64,000 bases of DNA from Rhinopomastus cyanomelas (Eukaryota > Chordata > Aves > Bucerotiformes > Rhinopomastidae): the NCBI GenBank assembly GCA_013400115.1, contig VXBP01007596.1, forward strand, positions 67,297-131,296, read 5' to 3'. Position 1 is the first letter of the stretch. Every line of letters begins with the position of its first letter. The notes under the pieces are model-generated. The model was given only the letters and a program-made list of their open reading frames with translations, searched no databases and was not told where the DNA came from. Positions 54,401 through 59,218 of the stretch are shown here, piece by piece. Made by a program: the position numbers and the translations under genes.

Positions 54401-56053
54401 CCATTTTGAACAGTGTACTTGCTAGTTTCTTTTGATGCTTCCTAACGGTTCTGTCAGAAGGGACAGTGATTAATTTTTCCTGTTTACTTTCTCCATAGCA
54501 ATTAGAAGTACCAAAATGAGATCTTAAATAGCTCTACAAATGAGGGCAGTGCCACCTCCCACACTTTATAGGTGCACAAATGGAGGCAGGAAGAAGGGAG
54601 AAGACTTACTTTAGATAATTTAGCAGGATAACGGAAGAAAGAGGCACAGAGACTGTCTTATTTTAGTTCCTACACAATGACACATGACGATATAACTGTT
54701 TGGTTTCTAGAATATTTCCAGTAAAGAAAACCCAATCCAGATCTAGAAGAAAAAACACTGAGAAGACTGAGAAGCATCATCACTTACACTGAAGGGTGCA
54801 ACTTAGAAGGAAAACTCCTGAGATCACAAAACCTTTCTAATCAAGTGCCTCTGTTGTATCTCCTCATGCCCATTTTAGCACACTTCATTCTTAGCTAGAG
54901 ACCAAGGGCTCATCAGTACATTACCCACTACTATTAGCCTACCAGATATATACAAACTAAAGAAATCACACACACTCAAGCTCCATCCAGTGTCTATCTC
55001 ACTTTTAATTCAAATGCTTATTTCAGTTTCACAACTGCAGCTCCACAGGATTCAGCATTAAATACTCTTACCTTAGCTGATATGGAGGTATCTTGATAGC
55101 AGCATCAGGAGAATCCAGGGTTTCTGTATAGTCAAAGGAAACAACAGGGCTTTTACAAGAAACTTTTAGGTTCAACCATAGGAATACATCTGGCTACAAT
55201 TTCTAAACAAACACTCCTAAAGTTTATACCTACTCCAGCTGACAGAATAACAATCACTGCTGATCCACGTCAACAAAGCTGTATGTGCATCTGTCAGGAC
55301 ACTGGGTCCCCAGTGAGAAAGCATCGGGTACCATCTTCTCCCACAGCAGCACTTTGACAGCACAGAGTCTACAGTCTGGATCGTACAGAGGATCTCAGCA
55401 TGGCTGCTGTGCAACGATAACACACGGTTAACGAAGCAAACCATGGCACATCAAGCTGGAAGGCCAGCAATAAGGCAGCAACAGGTATGAACTGACACCG
55501 ATTTCTGTACCAATGTATGGATGGAAAATAAAGAACTACAGCAATTTTCAGTATCCATGGCTGTGCTGATGCAAGTTAAGGGTCTTGCCAACTGCTGCTC
55601 CAGGTAGTGTCAAAGCACACCAAGTCACACACAACCCCTGAATGCGGGTGGAAGCTGAGATGTACCCAGGCTTATATTCCCTTAGATAAACTCGTTTTAC
55701 CGACTATTTCCAGAACACAGCAAGGGTAAAGGCGCTCACAGAATCCAGTCAGAAAAACAACAACCCAGCTTTTCAAACAGACACCTGGGCACAAGCCCGC
55801 AACGCAAAATGCTCGGGAAACGGGTTTTAAGATGGTTTAGGAATTTAGCAGGGACTGGGGTCGGACGGCGGAACAAGTTTGCGGAGGTTCCCCAGCCCCC
55901 GCCGTTACAAAACAGCGAGCGCGGCGGCTCCTGCCCGCTCCGCACCCCGCGGCGGGGCCGGTGCTTACCCAGAGCCCCGGCGCAGCTCTCCTTGATGGCC
56001 CTGTGCCTGCTGCCCGACGCCTCCTTCTGCAGCTTTCGCAGGATTTCTTCCAT
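2524..56053 (-). CDS. ARFGEF3: ARFGEF3 (BIG3), exons 1-12, 3'-partial gene
   Basis: Twelve exons on the minus strand together encode residues 1-706 of a protein that matches vertebrate ARFGEF3/BIG3 from its first residue (MEEILRKLQKEASGS) onward. ARFGEF3 belongs to the BIG/Sec7 family of large Arf exchange-factor-like proteins. From the literature, it acts as a scaffold at secretory granules and Golgi-derived membranes, restrains insulin granule biogenesis, and in mammals binds prohibitin 2 (PHB2). The part seen covers the N-terminal helical DCB/HUS-like region and the Ser/Asp-rich stretch near the start of the degenerate Sec7-like region. Exon lengths are 85, 52, 82, 132, 69, 123, 43, 79, 105, 325, 113 and 911 nt; every junction has AG/GT and compatible phase, with no frameshift or internal stop. 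The last exon seen ends in phase 1, so the gene continues left of base 1. It is an intact gene, not a retrocopy. Confidence 0.96.
3931..4341 (+). mobile_element. CR1 LINE fragment
   Basis: A CR1 3' region in intron 11, from the AGGAGGTTGAGGGGAGACCTT block to CTATGATTCTGG. It is antisense to ARFGEF3, and its reading frame is degraded. Confidence 0.9.
4540..4652 (-). CDS. ARFGEF3: ARFGEF3 exon 11
   Basis: A 113-nt exon (residues 366-402 plus two bases). It starts ILGSPRHLCDLAGP and ends KRKSHLDLLK, a basic, Ser-rich linker. The acceptor is GCTTTCAG. The donor is CT|GTACGC, which has GT and G at +5 but lacks the usual AG before the cut, so it looks weak. It is too short and fragmented to show as a long ORF. 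Confidence 0.94.
4653..6020 (-). other. ARFGEF3 intron 10
   Basis: No repeat or extra exon recognised in about 1.4 kb. Confidence 0.8.
6021..6345 (-). CDS. ARFGEF3: ARFGEF3 exon 10
   Basis: A 325-nt exon (residues 257-365). It begins WKQLCPALVVILGNPIHDK and ends EAIKIMKE. It covers ARTIYYIAAELVRLVGSV, a strongly conserved helical stretch. The acceptor is CTTTTGCAG and the donor GTGGGATG. The frame runs on for a few codons into the intron, which does not match the family. Confidence 0.96.
6984..7962 (+). mobile_element. CR1 LINE, split by a second CR1
   Basis: A CR1 3' region in intron 9. The left part (6984-7633) encodes SREVLLPLYSALVRPHLEYC and RLRELGLFSFEKRRLRGDL. The last ~90 bases resume at about 7869 (CGTCTAGGTGGTCCTGCTGTGG). 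The piece between is a different CR1 copy. Confidence 0.92.
7634..7868 (+). mobile_element. CR1 LINE fragment nested in another CR1
   Basis: A CR1 of another subfamily (tail GGGTCTTTTCCAACCAGAGTG, then GATTCTGTGATTCTAT) inserted in the copy at 6984-7962. ACTT occurs at both junctions (7630-7633 and 7869-7872) and could be a short target duplication. Confidence 0.85.
8361..8510 (+). mobile_element. CR1 LINE 3' fragment
   Basis: About 150 bp of CR1 3' end (GTTGCCTAGAGAGGTGGT, CAGGCTTGACAGGGCTCTGG) in intron 9, 5'-truncated and missing a clean octamer tail. Confidence 0.85.
8883..8987 (-). CDS. ARFGEF3: ARFGEF3 exon 9
   Basis: A 105-nt exon (residues 222-256 plus two bases). It contains QLQLLYLECILSML and FTDLI. 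The acceptor is TTTGCCAG and the donor GTGAGTAC. The Ser-rich linker of mammals (a run of serines after LSVL) is here NSSSPNM, so the homopolymer is interrupted. Confidence 0.95.
9871..9949 (-). CDS. ARFGEF3: ARFGEF3 exon 8
   Basis: A 79-nt exon (residues 196-221 plus two bases). It contains VESLCDDVVSVLTVLCEKLQ, essentially identical to mammalian BIG3. The acceptor is TTTGAAG and the donor GTGAGT. It enters in phase 1 and leaves in phase 2. Confidence 0.96.
10471..10543 (+). mobile_element. CR1 LINE 3' tail
   Basis: A short CR1 end (GGAGTAGATGATCTCTAAGG, TCCCTTCCAGCC) in intron 7, just after a direct duplication GAGAAGCGTT-GAGAAGCGTT. Confidence 0.8.
10983..11025 (-). CDS. ARFGEF3: ARFGEF3 exon 7 (microexon)
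   Basis: A 43-nt microexon (residues 182-195 plus one base) reading TIESQDTLQKFKSQ. The acceptor is CTCAACAG and the donor GTATTTG. It was found because exons 6 and 8 do not join in frame without it. Sequence similarity to mammals is weak (TIE and a few other positions), but length, phase and position fit exactly. Confidence 0.88.
12578..12700 (-). CDS. ARFGEF3: ARFGEF3 exon 6 (PHB2-binding segment)
   Basis: A 123-nt, phase-0 exon (residues 141-181). It starts VCIETYVSSCHQRSIN and includes QMLSDLTLQLRQK at residues 165-177. In human BIG3, this same numbered segment is the described PHB2-binding helix, with Q165, D169 and Q173 as contact residues; all three are kept here. The acceptor is CTATCAG and the donor GTGAGC. 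Confidence 0.96.
13249..13640 (-). mobile_element. CR1 LINE, interrupted by plus-strand CR1
   Basis: The minus-strand CR1 parts 13249-13345 (AGGTTGGAAAAGACCCTTGG) and 13464-13640 (TTTAAACACCTCCAGAGATG) are colinear with intact copies elsewhere, such as 47632-47945. A plus-strand insert splits them. Confidence 0.88.
13346..13463 (+). mobile_element. CR1 LINE 3' tails nested in minus-strand CR1
   Basis: Two plus-strand CR1 ends in tandem: one ending GGTTCTATG at about 13381, the next running GGTCTAGGTGATTCTGCTGT to AATGATTCTAT at 13463. Confidence 0.82.
13719..13832 (-). mobile_element. CR1 LINE 3' fragment
   Basis: A minus-strand CR1 3' end (CAGAATCATTAAAGCTGGAA, then a degraded body) next to the nested cluster in intron 5. 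Confidence 0.75.
15698..15829 (-). other. Candidate unannotated exon in ARFGEF3 intron 5
   Basis: A minus-strand open stretch ends at a good donor, CAAAAG|GTACCT (after 15698), in phase 0, so it would join exon 6 in frame. In-frame ATGs lie at 15829 and 15793 (the latter starts MHEMIKMSIAHLLEAL). An acceptor-like CCACAG is at 15810-15815, but splicing from exon 5 into it hits a stop after seven codons. It therefore fits best as an alternative first exon or a poison exon. I do not recognise the peptide, and chance is a real alternative. Confidence 0.3.
17375..17795 (+). repeat. Dispersed non-CR1 repeat, copy A (LTR-like)
   Basis: This stretch aligns colinearly with 59660-60098 by eye. Shared landmarks are TGGAAATGGAG, TTTGGACA, TTTGGCTCAG, TGTAAGAAC, CCCTCCCTGTAT and TTTTATC/TTTTGTC-ATCAG. 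Identity looks like roughly 70-80%. The T-rich part after a near-AATAAA (GAATTAAATGG) recalls an LTR poly(A)/U5 region, but no ends or coding remains are visible. The family is not identified. Confidence 0.6.
18468..18536 (-). CDS. ARFGEF3: ARFGEF3 exon 5
   Basis: A 69-nt, phase-0 exon (residues 118-140). It starts VLLCITYSSTFELNG and ends LKIAE, close to the mammalian VLLCITYTPTFDLNG segment. The acceptor is GATTCAAG and the donor GTAAGTG. Both assembly gaps lie in the intron between exons 4 and 5. Confidence 0.96.
19310..20510 (-). mobile_element. CR1 LINE, long copy with RT remains, gap inside
   Basis: On the minus strand the right part (20510-20137) encodes the start of the CR1 reverse transcriptase (LDVHKSMGPDGM, ARPLSIIFARSWETGEVP, TPIFKK). 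The left part (19792-19310) encodes the ORF2 C terminus (ERVQRRATKM, HLPYEERLRELGLFSL) and the 3' tail with repeated CATAGAAT. It is 5'-truncated near 20510. Its 3' part differs from the copy at 57571 at only about 20-25 positions in ~480 bases by eye. Confidence 0.93.
19793..20136. other. Assembly gap, 344 N, inside a CR1
   Basis: A run of N with CR1 ORF2 sequence in the same orientation on both sides. The missing piece should be the reverse-transcriptase core. Confidence 0.99.
21381..21436 (+). mobile_element. CR1 LINE 3' tail
   Basis: The last ~55 bp of a CR1 (GGGGCTCTTCCAATCTGAATG, GATTCTACATGATTCTATG) in intron 4. Confidence 0.75.
22308..22812 (+). mobile_element. CR1 LINE fragment
   Basis: About 500 bp of CR1 3' region (GGAGCAGGTCCAGAAGAGGCC, AGGCACTGGAACAGGTGGCC) ending CATGGTTCTATG. 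It is degraded. Confidence 0.88.
23981..24231 (+). mobile_element. CR1 LINE 3' fragment
   Basis: An old CR1 end (CCTCAAGTTGTGCCAGGAGA, TGGACTTGATCTTGAAGGGT) in intron 4 with a degraded tail. Confidence 0.85.
24847..25360 (-). mobile_element. CR1 LINE fragment
   Basis: A minus-strand CR1 3' half from CACAGAATGGTTTAGGTTGG to the region coding HLESCIQVWSP. Several frame breaks are visible. Confidence 0.9.
26394..26963 (+). mobile_element. CR1 LINE 3' fragment, split by minus-strand CR1
   Basis: The plus-strand CR1 runs 26394-26605 and its tail resumes at about 26935 (TTCTGTGACTCTGTAATTCTGTG). The middle is an opposite-strand CR1. Confidence 0.8.
26606..26934 (-). mobile_element. CR1 LINE fragment nested in CR1
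   Basis: A minus-strand CR1 3' region (AGAGATTGGAAAGGACCTCA to CACATATTTATCAACAG) inside the plus-strand copy. AGTAAT is present at both junctions, but it also belongs to the CR1 consensus on one side. Confidence 0.85.
28702..28902 (-). mobile_element. CR1 LINE 3' fragment
   Basis: A minus-strand CR1 end (CACAGAACCATAGAATGCAC, TCATCTAGTCCAACCCCCCTG), 5'-truncated, in intron 4. Confidence 0.88.
29147..29760 (-). mobile_element. CR1 LINE fragment
   Basis: A minus-strand CR1, about 600 bp. It encodes LDIRKKFLNLRVVNPWKRLP and, after frame breaks, SREVILPLCSALMTPHMESC. Confidence 0.9.
30376..30628 (+). mobile_element. CR1 LINE fragment, split by minus-strand CR1
   Basis: The plus-strand CR1 reads ...GGGGCTGTTCAG (to 30409) and resumes TCTGGAGAAGAGAAGGCTCC at about 30558. 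It ends GATTCTATGATTCTACG after one unresolved base (30593), where an internal stretch is missing. Confidence 0.82.
30410..30557 (-). mobile_element. CR1 LINE 3' tail nested in CR1
   Basis: A minus-strand CR1 end of about 150 bp (TCATAGAATATTACGGATTGG to GACTCTACAACC) inserted exactly inside the TTCAG|TCTGG motif of the plus-strand copy. Confidence 0.85.
31158..32086 (-). mobile_element. Possible LTR-type element, interrupted by gap
   Basis: Read on the minus strand, the block starts TGTTGTG at 32086. It has a TATAAAAAA box (31984-31976) in a GC-rich stretch, a 450-base gap, then AATAAA (31286-31281), and ends CCACGACA at 31158. The ends are near-perfect inverted repeats (TGTTGTG/TGTCGTG), as in LTRs. 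I found no target-site duplication and no coding remains. The right and left parts might be separate elements. Confidence 0.35.
31447..31896. other. Assembly gap, 450 N
   Basis: A run of N. The right flank opens with a very G-rich stretch (GGGGCGGTGGGGGGG), which commonly blocks sequencing. The gap lies in ARFGEF3 intron 4. Confidence 0.99.
32624..33130 (-). mobile_element. CR1 LINE fragment
   Basis: A minus-strand CR1 of about 500 bp, tail CACAGAATCATTCAGGTCGG, in intron 4 near exon 4. The coding frame is broken. Confidence 0.9.
33722..33853 (-). CDS. ARFGEF3: ARFGEF3 exon 4
   Basis: A 132-nt, phase-0 exon (residues 74-117). It starts KLLSDERFVS and contains VKVTPSLNEDLQVEVMK, the conserved dimerisation/cyclophilin-binding-like helical region. 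The acceptor is TCTGCAG and the donor GTTAGTG. Confidence 0.96.
34320..34430 (-). mobile_element. CR1 LINE 3' tail
   Basis: A short minus-strand CR1 end (AGAATCATTTAGGTTGGAAA) in intron 3. Confidence 0.85.
34631..34671 (+). mobile_element. CR1 LINE terminal tail
   Basis: About 40 bp (CAGAGGTCCCTGCTAACATC, CCTGTGATTCTGTG), matching only the last bases of a CR1. Confidence 0.6.
35651..36116 (+). mobile_element. CR1 LINE fragment
   Basis: A CR1 3' region encoding HLPYGERLRERGHFSLEEM. It ends TTCTGTGATTCTGTG and is about 280 bp upstream of exon 3 on the far side of the splice donor (intron 3). Confidence 0.92.
36395..36476 (-). CDS. ARFGEF3: ARFGEF3 exon 3
   Basis: An 82-nt exon (residues 46-73). 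It contains REKCLLPLQLALESK and ends in ALAGMQ, which is nearly identical to the mammalian protein. The acceptor is TTCCTCAG and the donor GTATGG. It lies 18.6 kb downstream of exon 2, across a repeat-rich intron. Confidence 0.96.
37631..37992 (+). mobile_element. CR1 LINE 3' fragment
   Basis: A CR1 from GTTCTGGAGAAAAGGAGGCTG to GATGATTCTAAGATTCTATG, in intron 2. Confidence 0.88.
38323..38800 (-). mobile_element. CR1 LINE fragment
   Basis: A minus-strand CR1 of the AAGGTTGGAAAGCACCTCC type, with body CTGGGCAGCCTGTTCCAATG, in intron 2. The right edge is unclear. Confidence 0.87.
39221..39896 (+). mobile_element. CR1 LINE fragment
   Basis: A CR1 of about 680 bp (AGAGGGATCTGGGAGTACTGG to TCTGTGATTCCATGATTCTC), in intron 2. 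Parts of the ORF2 C terminus remain (EKRLRELELFSLEKRRLREN). Confidence 0.9.
39897..40030 (-). mobile_element. CR1 LINE internal fragment
   Basis: A minus-strand piece with CR1-like TCCTTGTGACCCTTCTTCGG and CCTGTCCACATCCTTTTTGTG directly after a plus-strand CR1 tail. It is short and degraded. Confidence 0.55.
41003..41428 (-). mobile_element. CR1 LINE fragment
   Basis: A minus-strand CR1 3' region (CACAGAATCATTCAGGTTGG), in tandem with the next copy. Confidence 0.9.
41431..42012 (-). mobile_element. CR1 LINE fragment
   Basis: A second minus-strand CR1, tail at 41431, reaching to the CRVLHL-like region (MCQVLHLDHNNPVHCC). Head-to-tail with the copy at 41003. Confidence 0.9.
43495..43836 (+). 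mobile_element. CR1 LINE 3' fragment
   Basis: A CR1 end (GAGGGTGGTGGATCCCTGAGG, CAGGCTGGATGGGGCTCTGG), tail ACAATTCTATG, in intron 2. Confidence 0.9.
45071..45243 (+). mobile_element. CR1 LINE 3' fragment
   Basis: A degraded CR1 end (GAGACCCCATCCCTGGAGGT, CCTGATTGATTCTG) in intron 2. Confidence 0.75.
46135..46415 (-). mobile_element. CR1 LINE 3' fragment
   Basis: A minus-strand CR1 end (TATAGAATCATTAAGGTTGG) in intron 2. It still shows FRLEMRKNSFPDRVVRDWNR. Confidence 0.9.
46799..47140 (-). mobile_element. CR1 LINE 3' fragment
   Basis: A minus-strand CR1 with tail CAGAATCATAGAATCACAG, in intron 2. Confidence 0.9.
47632..47945 (-). mobile_element. CR1 LINE 3' fragment
   Basis: A minus-strand CR1 (AATCATTCAGGATGGAAAAG), same subfamily as the interrupted copy at 13249. 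Confidence 0.9.
48545..49297 (+). mobile_element. CR1 LINE fragment
   Basis: About 750 bp of CR1, encoding SREVLLPLYAALVRPHLESC and, after one stop near 48878, RLRALSLLTLEKRRLRGDH. The tail is ATGATTCCATGATTAC. It covers the same part of the element as the copy at 6984. Confidence 0.93.
49902..50050 (-). mobile_element. tRNA-Lys-like head joined to CR1 tail (SINE-like)
   Basis: On the minus strand, 50050-49982 resembles a tRNA-Lys gene: A-box TGGCTCAGTTGG, an anticodon arm GGGA-CTCTGAA-TTCC, and a degenerate B-box GGTTTGAGAGT. It is followed directly by an 80-bp CR1 3' end (49981-49902) that finishes CATTCTGTGATTCTG. The anticodon position reads CTG rather than CTT, and the acceptor stem does not pair well, so it is not a working tRNA. 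A tRNA head plus CR1 tail is the known design of CR1-mobilised bird SINEs. A CR1 fragment beside a tRNA pseudogene is the alternative. Confidence 0.5.
50083..50462 (-). mobile_element. CR1 LINE fragment
   Basis: A minus-strand CR1 with tail TTAGAATCATAGGATCATCA, encoding FRLDTGKNFFTVRVVRDWNR. It lies only about 30 bases from the tRNA-like SINE candidate. Confidence 0.9.
51784..51954 (+). mobile_element. CR1 LINE 3' fragment
   Basis: A CR1 end of about 170 bp (GAGCACTGGAACAGGCTGCC), tail AGTGATTCTGTG, little diverged from the young consensus. Confidence 0.92.
52062..52096 (-). mobile_element. CR1 LINE terminal tail
   Basis: Only the tail (TCATAGAACCACAGAATCAC) of a minus-strand CR1 is left. 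Confidence 0.55.
52201..52274 (+). mobile_element. CR1 LINE 3' tail
   Basis: A short CR1 end (GGTTGGACTTGATTATTGTA, AATTCCATGATTCATTG). Confidence 0.75.
52343..52403 (-). mobile_element. CR1 LINE 3' tail, tandem copy 1
   Basis: A 60-bp minus-strand CR1 end (ATATTAGGGATTGGAACGGA), cut off directly by another CR1 tail. Confidence 0.85.
52404..52506 (-). mobile_element. CR1 LINE 3' tail, tandem copy 2
   Basis: A minus-strand CR1 end of another subfamily (CACAGAATCATTAAGGTTGG), abutting copy 1. Confidence 0.85.
52905..53262 (-). mobile_element. CR1 LINE fragment
   Basis: A minus-strand CR1 body (CCAACCCCTCTGCAACAAGC, CTCTTCCAGGGATCCACCAC) without a preserved octamer tail, in intron 2. Confidence 0.88.
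55072..55123 (-). CDS. ARFGEF3: ARFGEF3 exon 2
   Basis: A 52-nt exon (residues 29-45 plus two bases) reading ETLDSPDAAIKIPPYQL. It aligns with the mammalian ETLGGLDTIVKIPPHVL segment. The acceptor is TATACAG and the donor GTAAGAG. It enters in phase 1 and leaves in phase 2, matching exons 1 and 3. Confidence 0.95.
55969..56053 (-). CDS. ARFGEF3: ARFGEF3 coding exon 1
   Basis: This exon holds the start codon and residues 1-28 plus one base. The ATG at 56053 has A at -3 and G at +4, a strong Kozak context, and the first 15 residues (MEEILRKLQKEASGS) match the conserved BIG3 N terminus. The donor is GTAAGC directly after 55969. It lies inside a CpG island. Translation past the donor leaves the family sequence at once, which confirms the splice. 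Confidence 0.96.
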
Positions 56054-56135
56054 CTTGCCGCCTGCGGGATGCTCGGTGAGGAGAAGCAGCAGGAGGAGAA
56101 GGAGGGCGGTGCGGGCGGCAGAGCAGTGCCTGCGC

Positions 56136-56204
56136 CTATGCGGAGCCGATGCGCGGCCCCGCGCTGCCGCCCCGCTGCCGCTGATGAATCACGCCGAGCT
56201 CCAT
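56136..56204 (-). promoter_or_regulatory. Candidate upstream ORF in the ARFGEF3 5' leader
   Basis: On the minus strand an ATG in the context CCGCCATGG (G at -3, G at +4) opens a 22-codon frame that starts MELGVIHQ and stops at TAG. The stop lies 82 bases before the ARFGEF3 ATG. If transcription starts to the right of 56204, ribosomes would meet this uORF first. The start site is not visible in sequence, so its use is inference. Confidence 0.4.
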
Positions 56205-56239
56205 GGCGGGGACACGTCAGTTGTTGCCGCTGCGGAGTC

Positions 56240-56274
56240 CCTCCTCCTCCTCCTCCTCCTCCTCCTCCTCTCCC
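56240..56274. repeat. (TCC)n / (GGA)n trinucleotide tract
   Basis: About eleven TCC units run uninterrupted on the plus strand (GGA on the ARFGEF3-sense strand), ending just before an unresolved N at 56276. It lies about 190 bases upstream of the ATG, in the CpG island. Such purine/pyrimidine mirror tracts are prone to length change and to G-quadruplex or triplex folding. Confidence 0.9.
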
Positions 56275-56581
56275 ANGCGCAGGGCGCCGCGGCGGGCCCA
56301 GGGAGCCCAGCGGGGCCGTCCCGGGAGAGGCGCCGGCTGGCAGGGAAGCTGCGGCCTGGACGGTTGCCGTGGCGACAGTGGGGCTAGGGGTGTCGCAGCC
56401 CCTGCCCCACGGAATGGATGCGGCCGGCTCGCCAGGAGGGCAGTCAGTCCAGCACCCACCGTGTGCGCAGGTGCTGGGCAGCCTCTGCTGTCATGGCAGA
56501 GAAAGGGCCGTGAGCCTTGTGGGGTCTGCGCCTTCCTCCCCAGCTGGCAGGAGGTCGCGGCTCAGCCTACTCGCCTGTGTG

Positions 56582-56790
56582 ACAGAACCACAGAATGGCC
56601 CGGTTTGGCAGGGGCCGTCCAAGCTCATCTAGTCCAACTGCCCCTGCTGTGAGCAGGGACATCCTCAACTAGATCAGGTTGCCCAAAGCCTTGACCAGTC
56701 TCACCTTGAGCATCTCCAGAGATTTGGCCTCAACGACCTCCCTGAGCAACCTGTCCCTGTGTTCAACCACCTTCAAGCTAAAGAACTTGT
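56582..56790 (-). mobile_element. CR1 LINE 3' fragment
   Basis: A minus-strand CR1 end (CAGAACCACAGAATGGCCCG), about 150 bp right of the CpG island. Confidence 0.85.
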
Positions 56791-57570
56791 TTATAACATT
56801 CAGTTGAAATCAACTCTTCTCAGCGTCCCACTGAGCAGTCACCCCGGTAAGACAGGACAGCTCCTGTGCCTGCTCAGCCCTTGCTCTGATGGCCCCATCC
56901 CCAGCCAAACCGCCTGTATCATTCAGTGGCTGCTTTATCTCTCGGCTGTGCTACCTGCCCCTTTGATGACTGCATCAGTTAACGTTAACTGAGTGTTTTA
57001 ACACTGTCATTTTGTTGCAGAATTGCACAAGATGCGAGAGGACAAGCAGGCTGGGAAAAGTAAAAGGCGACATAAAAAAAAGCAGCCCAGGTAGCAGCTG
57101 GCAGCAGTAGGGGTTTTGTCTCCTGCAGCTAATTGGAAGAGAACCAACTGTGAATTAGCAGACAGAATATTGGCACCTGGTGAATCAGCCATAGCATTTC
57201 CCATAGGATATGGGGCTTTCAAAGGCTGTCCTTTATCCAAATACTTACAAGGGTTGATCCTGCTTGTGTTCAGAAGTACAATGAAGGCATAATCCATAGT
57301 TTCATTTTAAGGCCAGAGTGTAAAGCTCGTGTCTCTTCAAAAGGTTTTTGAATGATGCCAGAAAGGTCTGGAGATGGATAGGAAAGGCCTAGAGCTGCAA
57401 TAATAAGGCTTTTTAAAAAACCACTCTAACAAACTATTAAGCCTGAGATTCCAGGACATAAAGCAACCTCCAAGAAACTGGAAGTATTTTGACAAGGTTT
57501 CTTACCTCTTACTGTGTTTCACCACCTGCTTCGGAATAAAAAACTAGTAATAGCTTTTGGCCAGAGCTAT

Positions 57571-58362
57571 TCATAGAATCATAGAATCATAGAATCATTA
57601 GGGATTGGAAGGGACCTCGAAAGATCATCTAGTCCAATCCCTCTGACACAGCAGGATCACCTAAACCAAGTCACACAGGAACACATCCAGGTGGGTCTTG
57701 AACATCTCCAGTGAAGGAGACTCCACAACCCCCCTGGGCAGCCTGTTCCAGTGCTCCGTCACCCTCACTGTGAAGAAGTTCCTTCTCAGGTTGATGTGGA
57801 ACCTCCTATGTTCCAGCTTACAACCATTGCCCCTTGTCCTATCACTACATGACACCGAGAACAGCCCAGTGCCATCCTCCTGACACCCACCCCTCAAATG
57901 TTTGTAGACATTAATGAGGTCACCCCTCAGTCTCCTCTTCTCCAAGCTAAAGAGACCCAGCTCCCTCAACCTCTCCTCAGAAGGGAGGTGTTCCACCTCC
58001 TTCATCATCTTTGTTGCCCTACGCTGAACTCTCTCCAGCAGCTCCACATCCCTCTTGTACTGAGGAGCCCAGAACTGGACACAATACTCCAGGTGTGGTC
58101 TCACCAGGGCAGAGTAGAGGGGGAGAAGAACCTCTCTTGATCTGCTAACCACCCCTCTTCTAATCCACCCCAGGATGCTGTTGGCCTTCTTGGCCACAAG
58201 AGCACATTGCTGGCTCATAGTCATCTTGTTGTCCACCAGGACCCCCAAGTCCCTTTCCCCTACACTACACTCCAACTGGTCAGTCCCCAGCCTATACTGG
58301 TACCTGGGGTTGTTCTTGCCCAGATGCAAGACTCTGCACTTACTCTTGTCAAGACTCAAGCT
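57571..58362 (-). mobile_element. CR1 LINE 3' part with uninterrupted ORF2 C terminus
   Basis: A 5'-truncated CR1 with 232 uninterrupted codons (58359-57661), covering the end of the RT and the C-terminal domain (KCRVLHLGKNN, SREVLLPLYSALVRPHLEY, RRNFFTVRVTEHWNRLP). Its 3' end carries three CATAGAAT tail units. The lack of stops and frameshifts suggests a fairly recent insertion, about 1.5 kb upstream of the ARFGEF3 promoter. It is not a host gene. Confidence 0.95.
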
Positions 58363-59218
58363 GAAGTGATGGTTTCTTGTTCCTCACCTATGTGCCTCCC
58401 CTTCATTCTGTGATGTGCTTAGTGGAAATGAGCATAAGGACTAGTTTCTGTCTTTTCAAGTCTTTAATTTTATTTTTTTTTAATTATTTTATTTCCTGGG
58501 GGGAAATCAGAAAAGGACTGTGGTGATGTGTGAGTTATCACTAAAGTAGAAATGATGTACCAGAGATCACGCGGACCTGTAGAATGCTGAGAGATAAATA
58601 TGTATGTATTCATAGTAAATAATTAATTGCTTATTTTCAGGAAGCCACTGATGAAACTGAATTAATTTTTAATTTTAGATTATTCTCTAGCTATACGCAT
58701 CAACTCACTGATTCATTTCTGTGTGGTCTCTACAGGAAACCTTTTGCCGCTGAAGTCTTCACAAGAGCTACAGTGTTTTCATAGATGCTTATCTCACAGA
58801 ATCCAGATTTATGTTTATTTGTGTTTCATTTTCTGTCCAGTGTCTCCAAATGAGATGGATTCTGTGTTGCTAAATGCTTTTTGCCAATAGTTGTGTCAGC
58901 AGAGTAAGAGAAACAAAGGTCATGTTCAGGCTCTGTAGACTAGAGCATCCTAAGGCCTGCCTATAAGATTATGCAGACAGAAAAACAAGTAAGCCATGAT
59001 TAATCTTCCTGAGCAAACGTGTGTCAGAGTATGCACGAGTGAGCTTGCCGACACTTCATGTGATGCTGTCCATCTCCACATGAACAGGAGTCCAGCAGTC
59101 TTTGTTATCCACACAAAGTACATAAATACCCAGTAACGATGTCCTGCTGGAAGTCAGTCACTGAATGCACTTTATGCAAGGAGGGCATCACATTTAATCA
59201 TGCACTTTGGGCTCCGCT

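Larger units (their letters stand above)
36477..55071 (-). other. ARFGEF3 intron 2
   Basis: An 18.6-kb intron with about twenty CR1 fragments. Repeat-free stretches that hold nothing I recognise are 40040-41000, 42020-43490, 43840-45060, 50470-51780 and 53270-55070. Confidence 0.8.
55860..56440 (-). promoter_or_regulatory. CpG island promoter of ARFGEF3
   Basis: A GC- and CpG-dense block surrounds the ARFGEF3 start codon, unlike the AT-rich flanks. It has no clear TATA box upstream of the ATG. It contains a CACGTCAG CRE-like half site near 56213, several GC boxes and NRF1-like CGC/GCG runs near 56131-56160. By analogy with housekeeping and neuroendocrine promoters it is probably a dispersed-start promoter. 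Divergent transcription to the right is possible, but I see no divergent gene. The edges are estimated. Confidence 0.75.

Noticed and set aside
55809..56652. Long plus-strand ORFs in the CpG island
   Set aside because: GC-rich DNA has few stops. The frames are antisense to ARFGEF3 exon 1 and cross the (TCC)n tract, giving Ser/Leu/Pro runs without domain signs.
57022..57094. Short basic peptide frame (MREDKQAGKSKRR) after a TTTTGTTGCAG acceptor-like site, plus strand
   Set aside because: More than one frame is open there and no partner exon was found. Too short to support.
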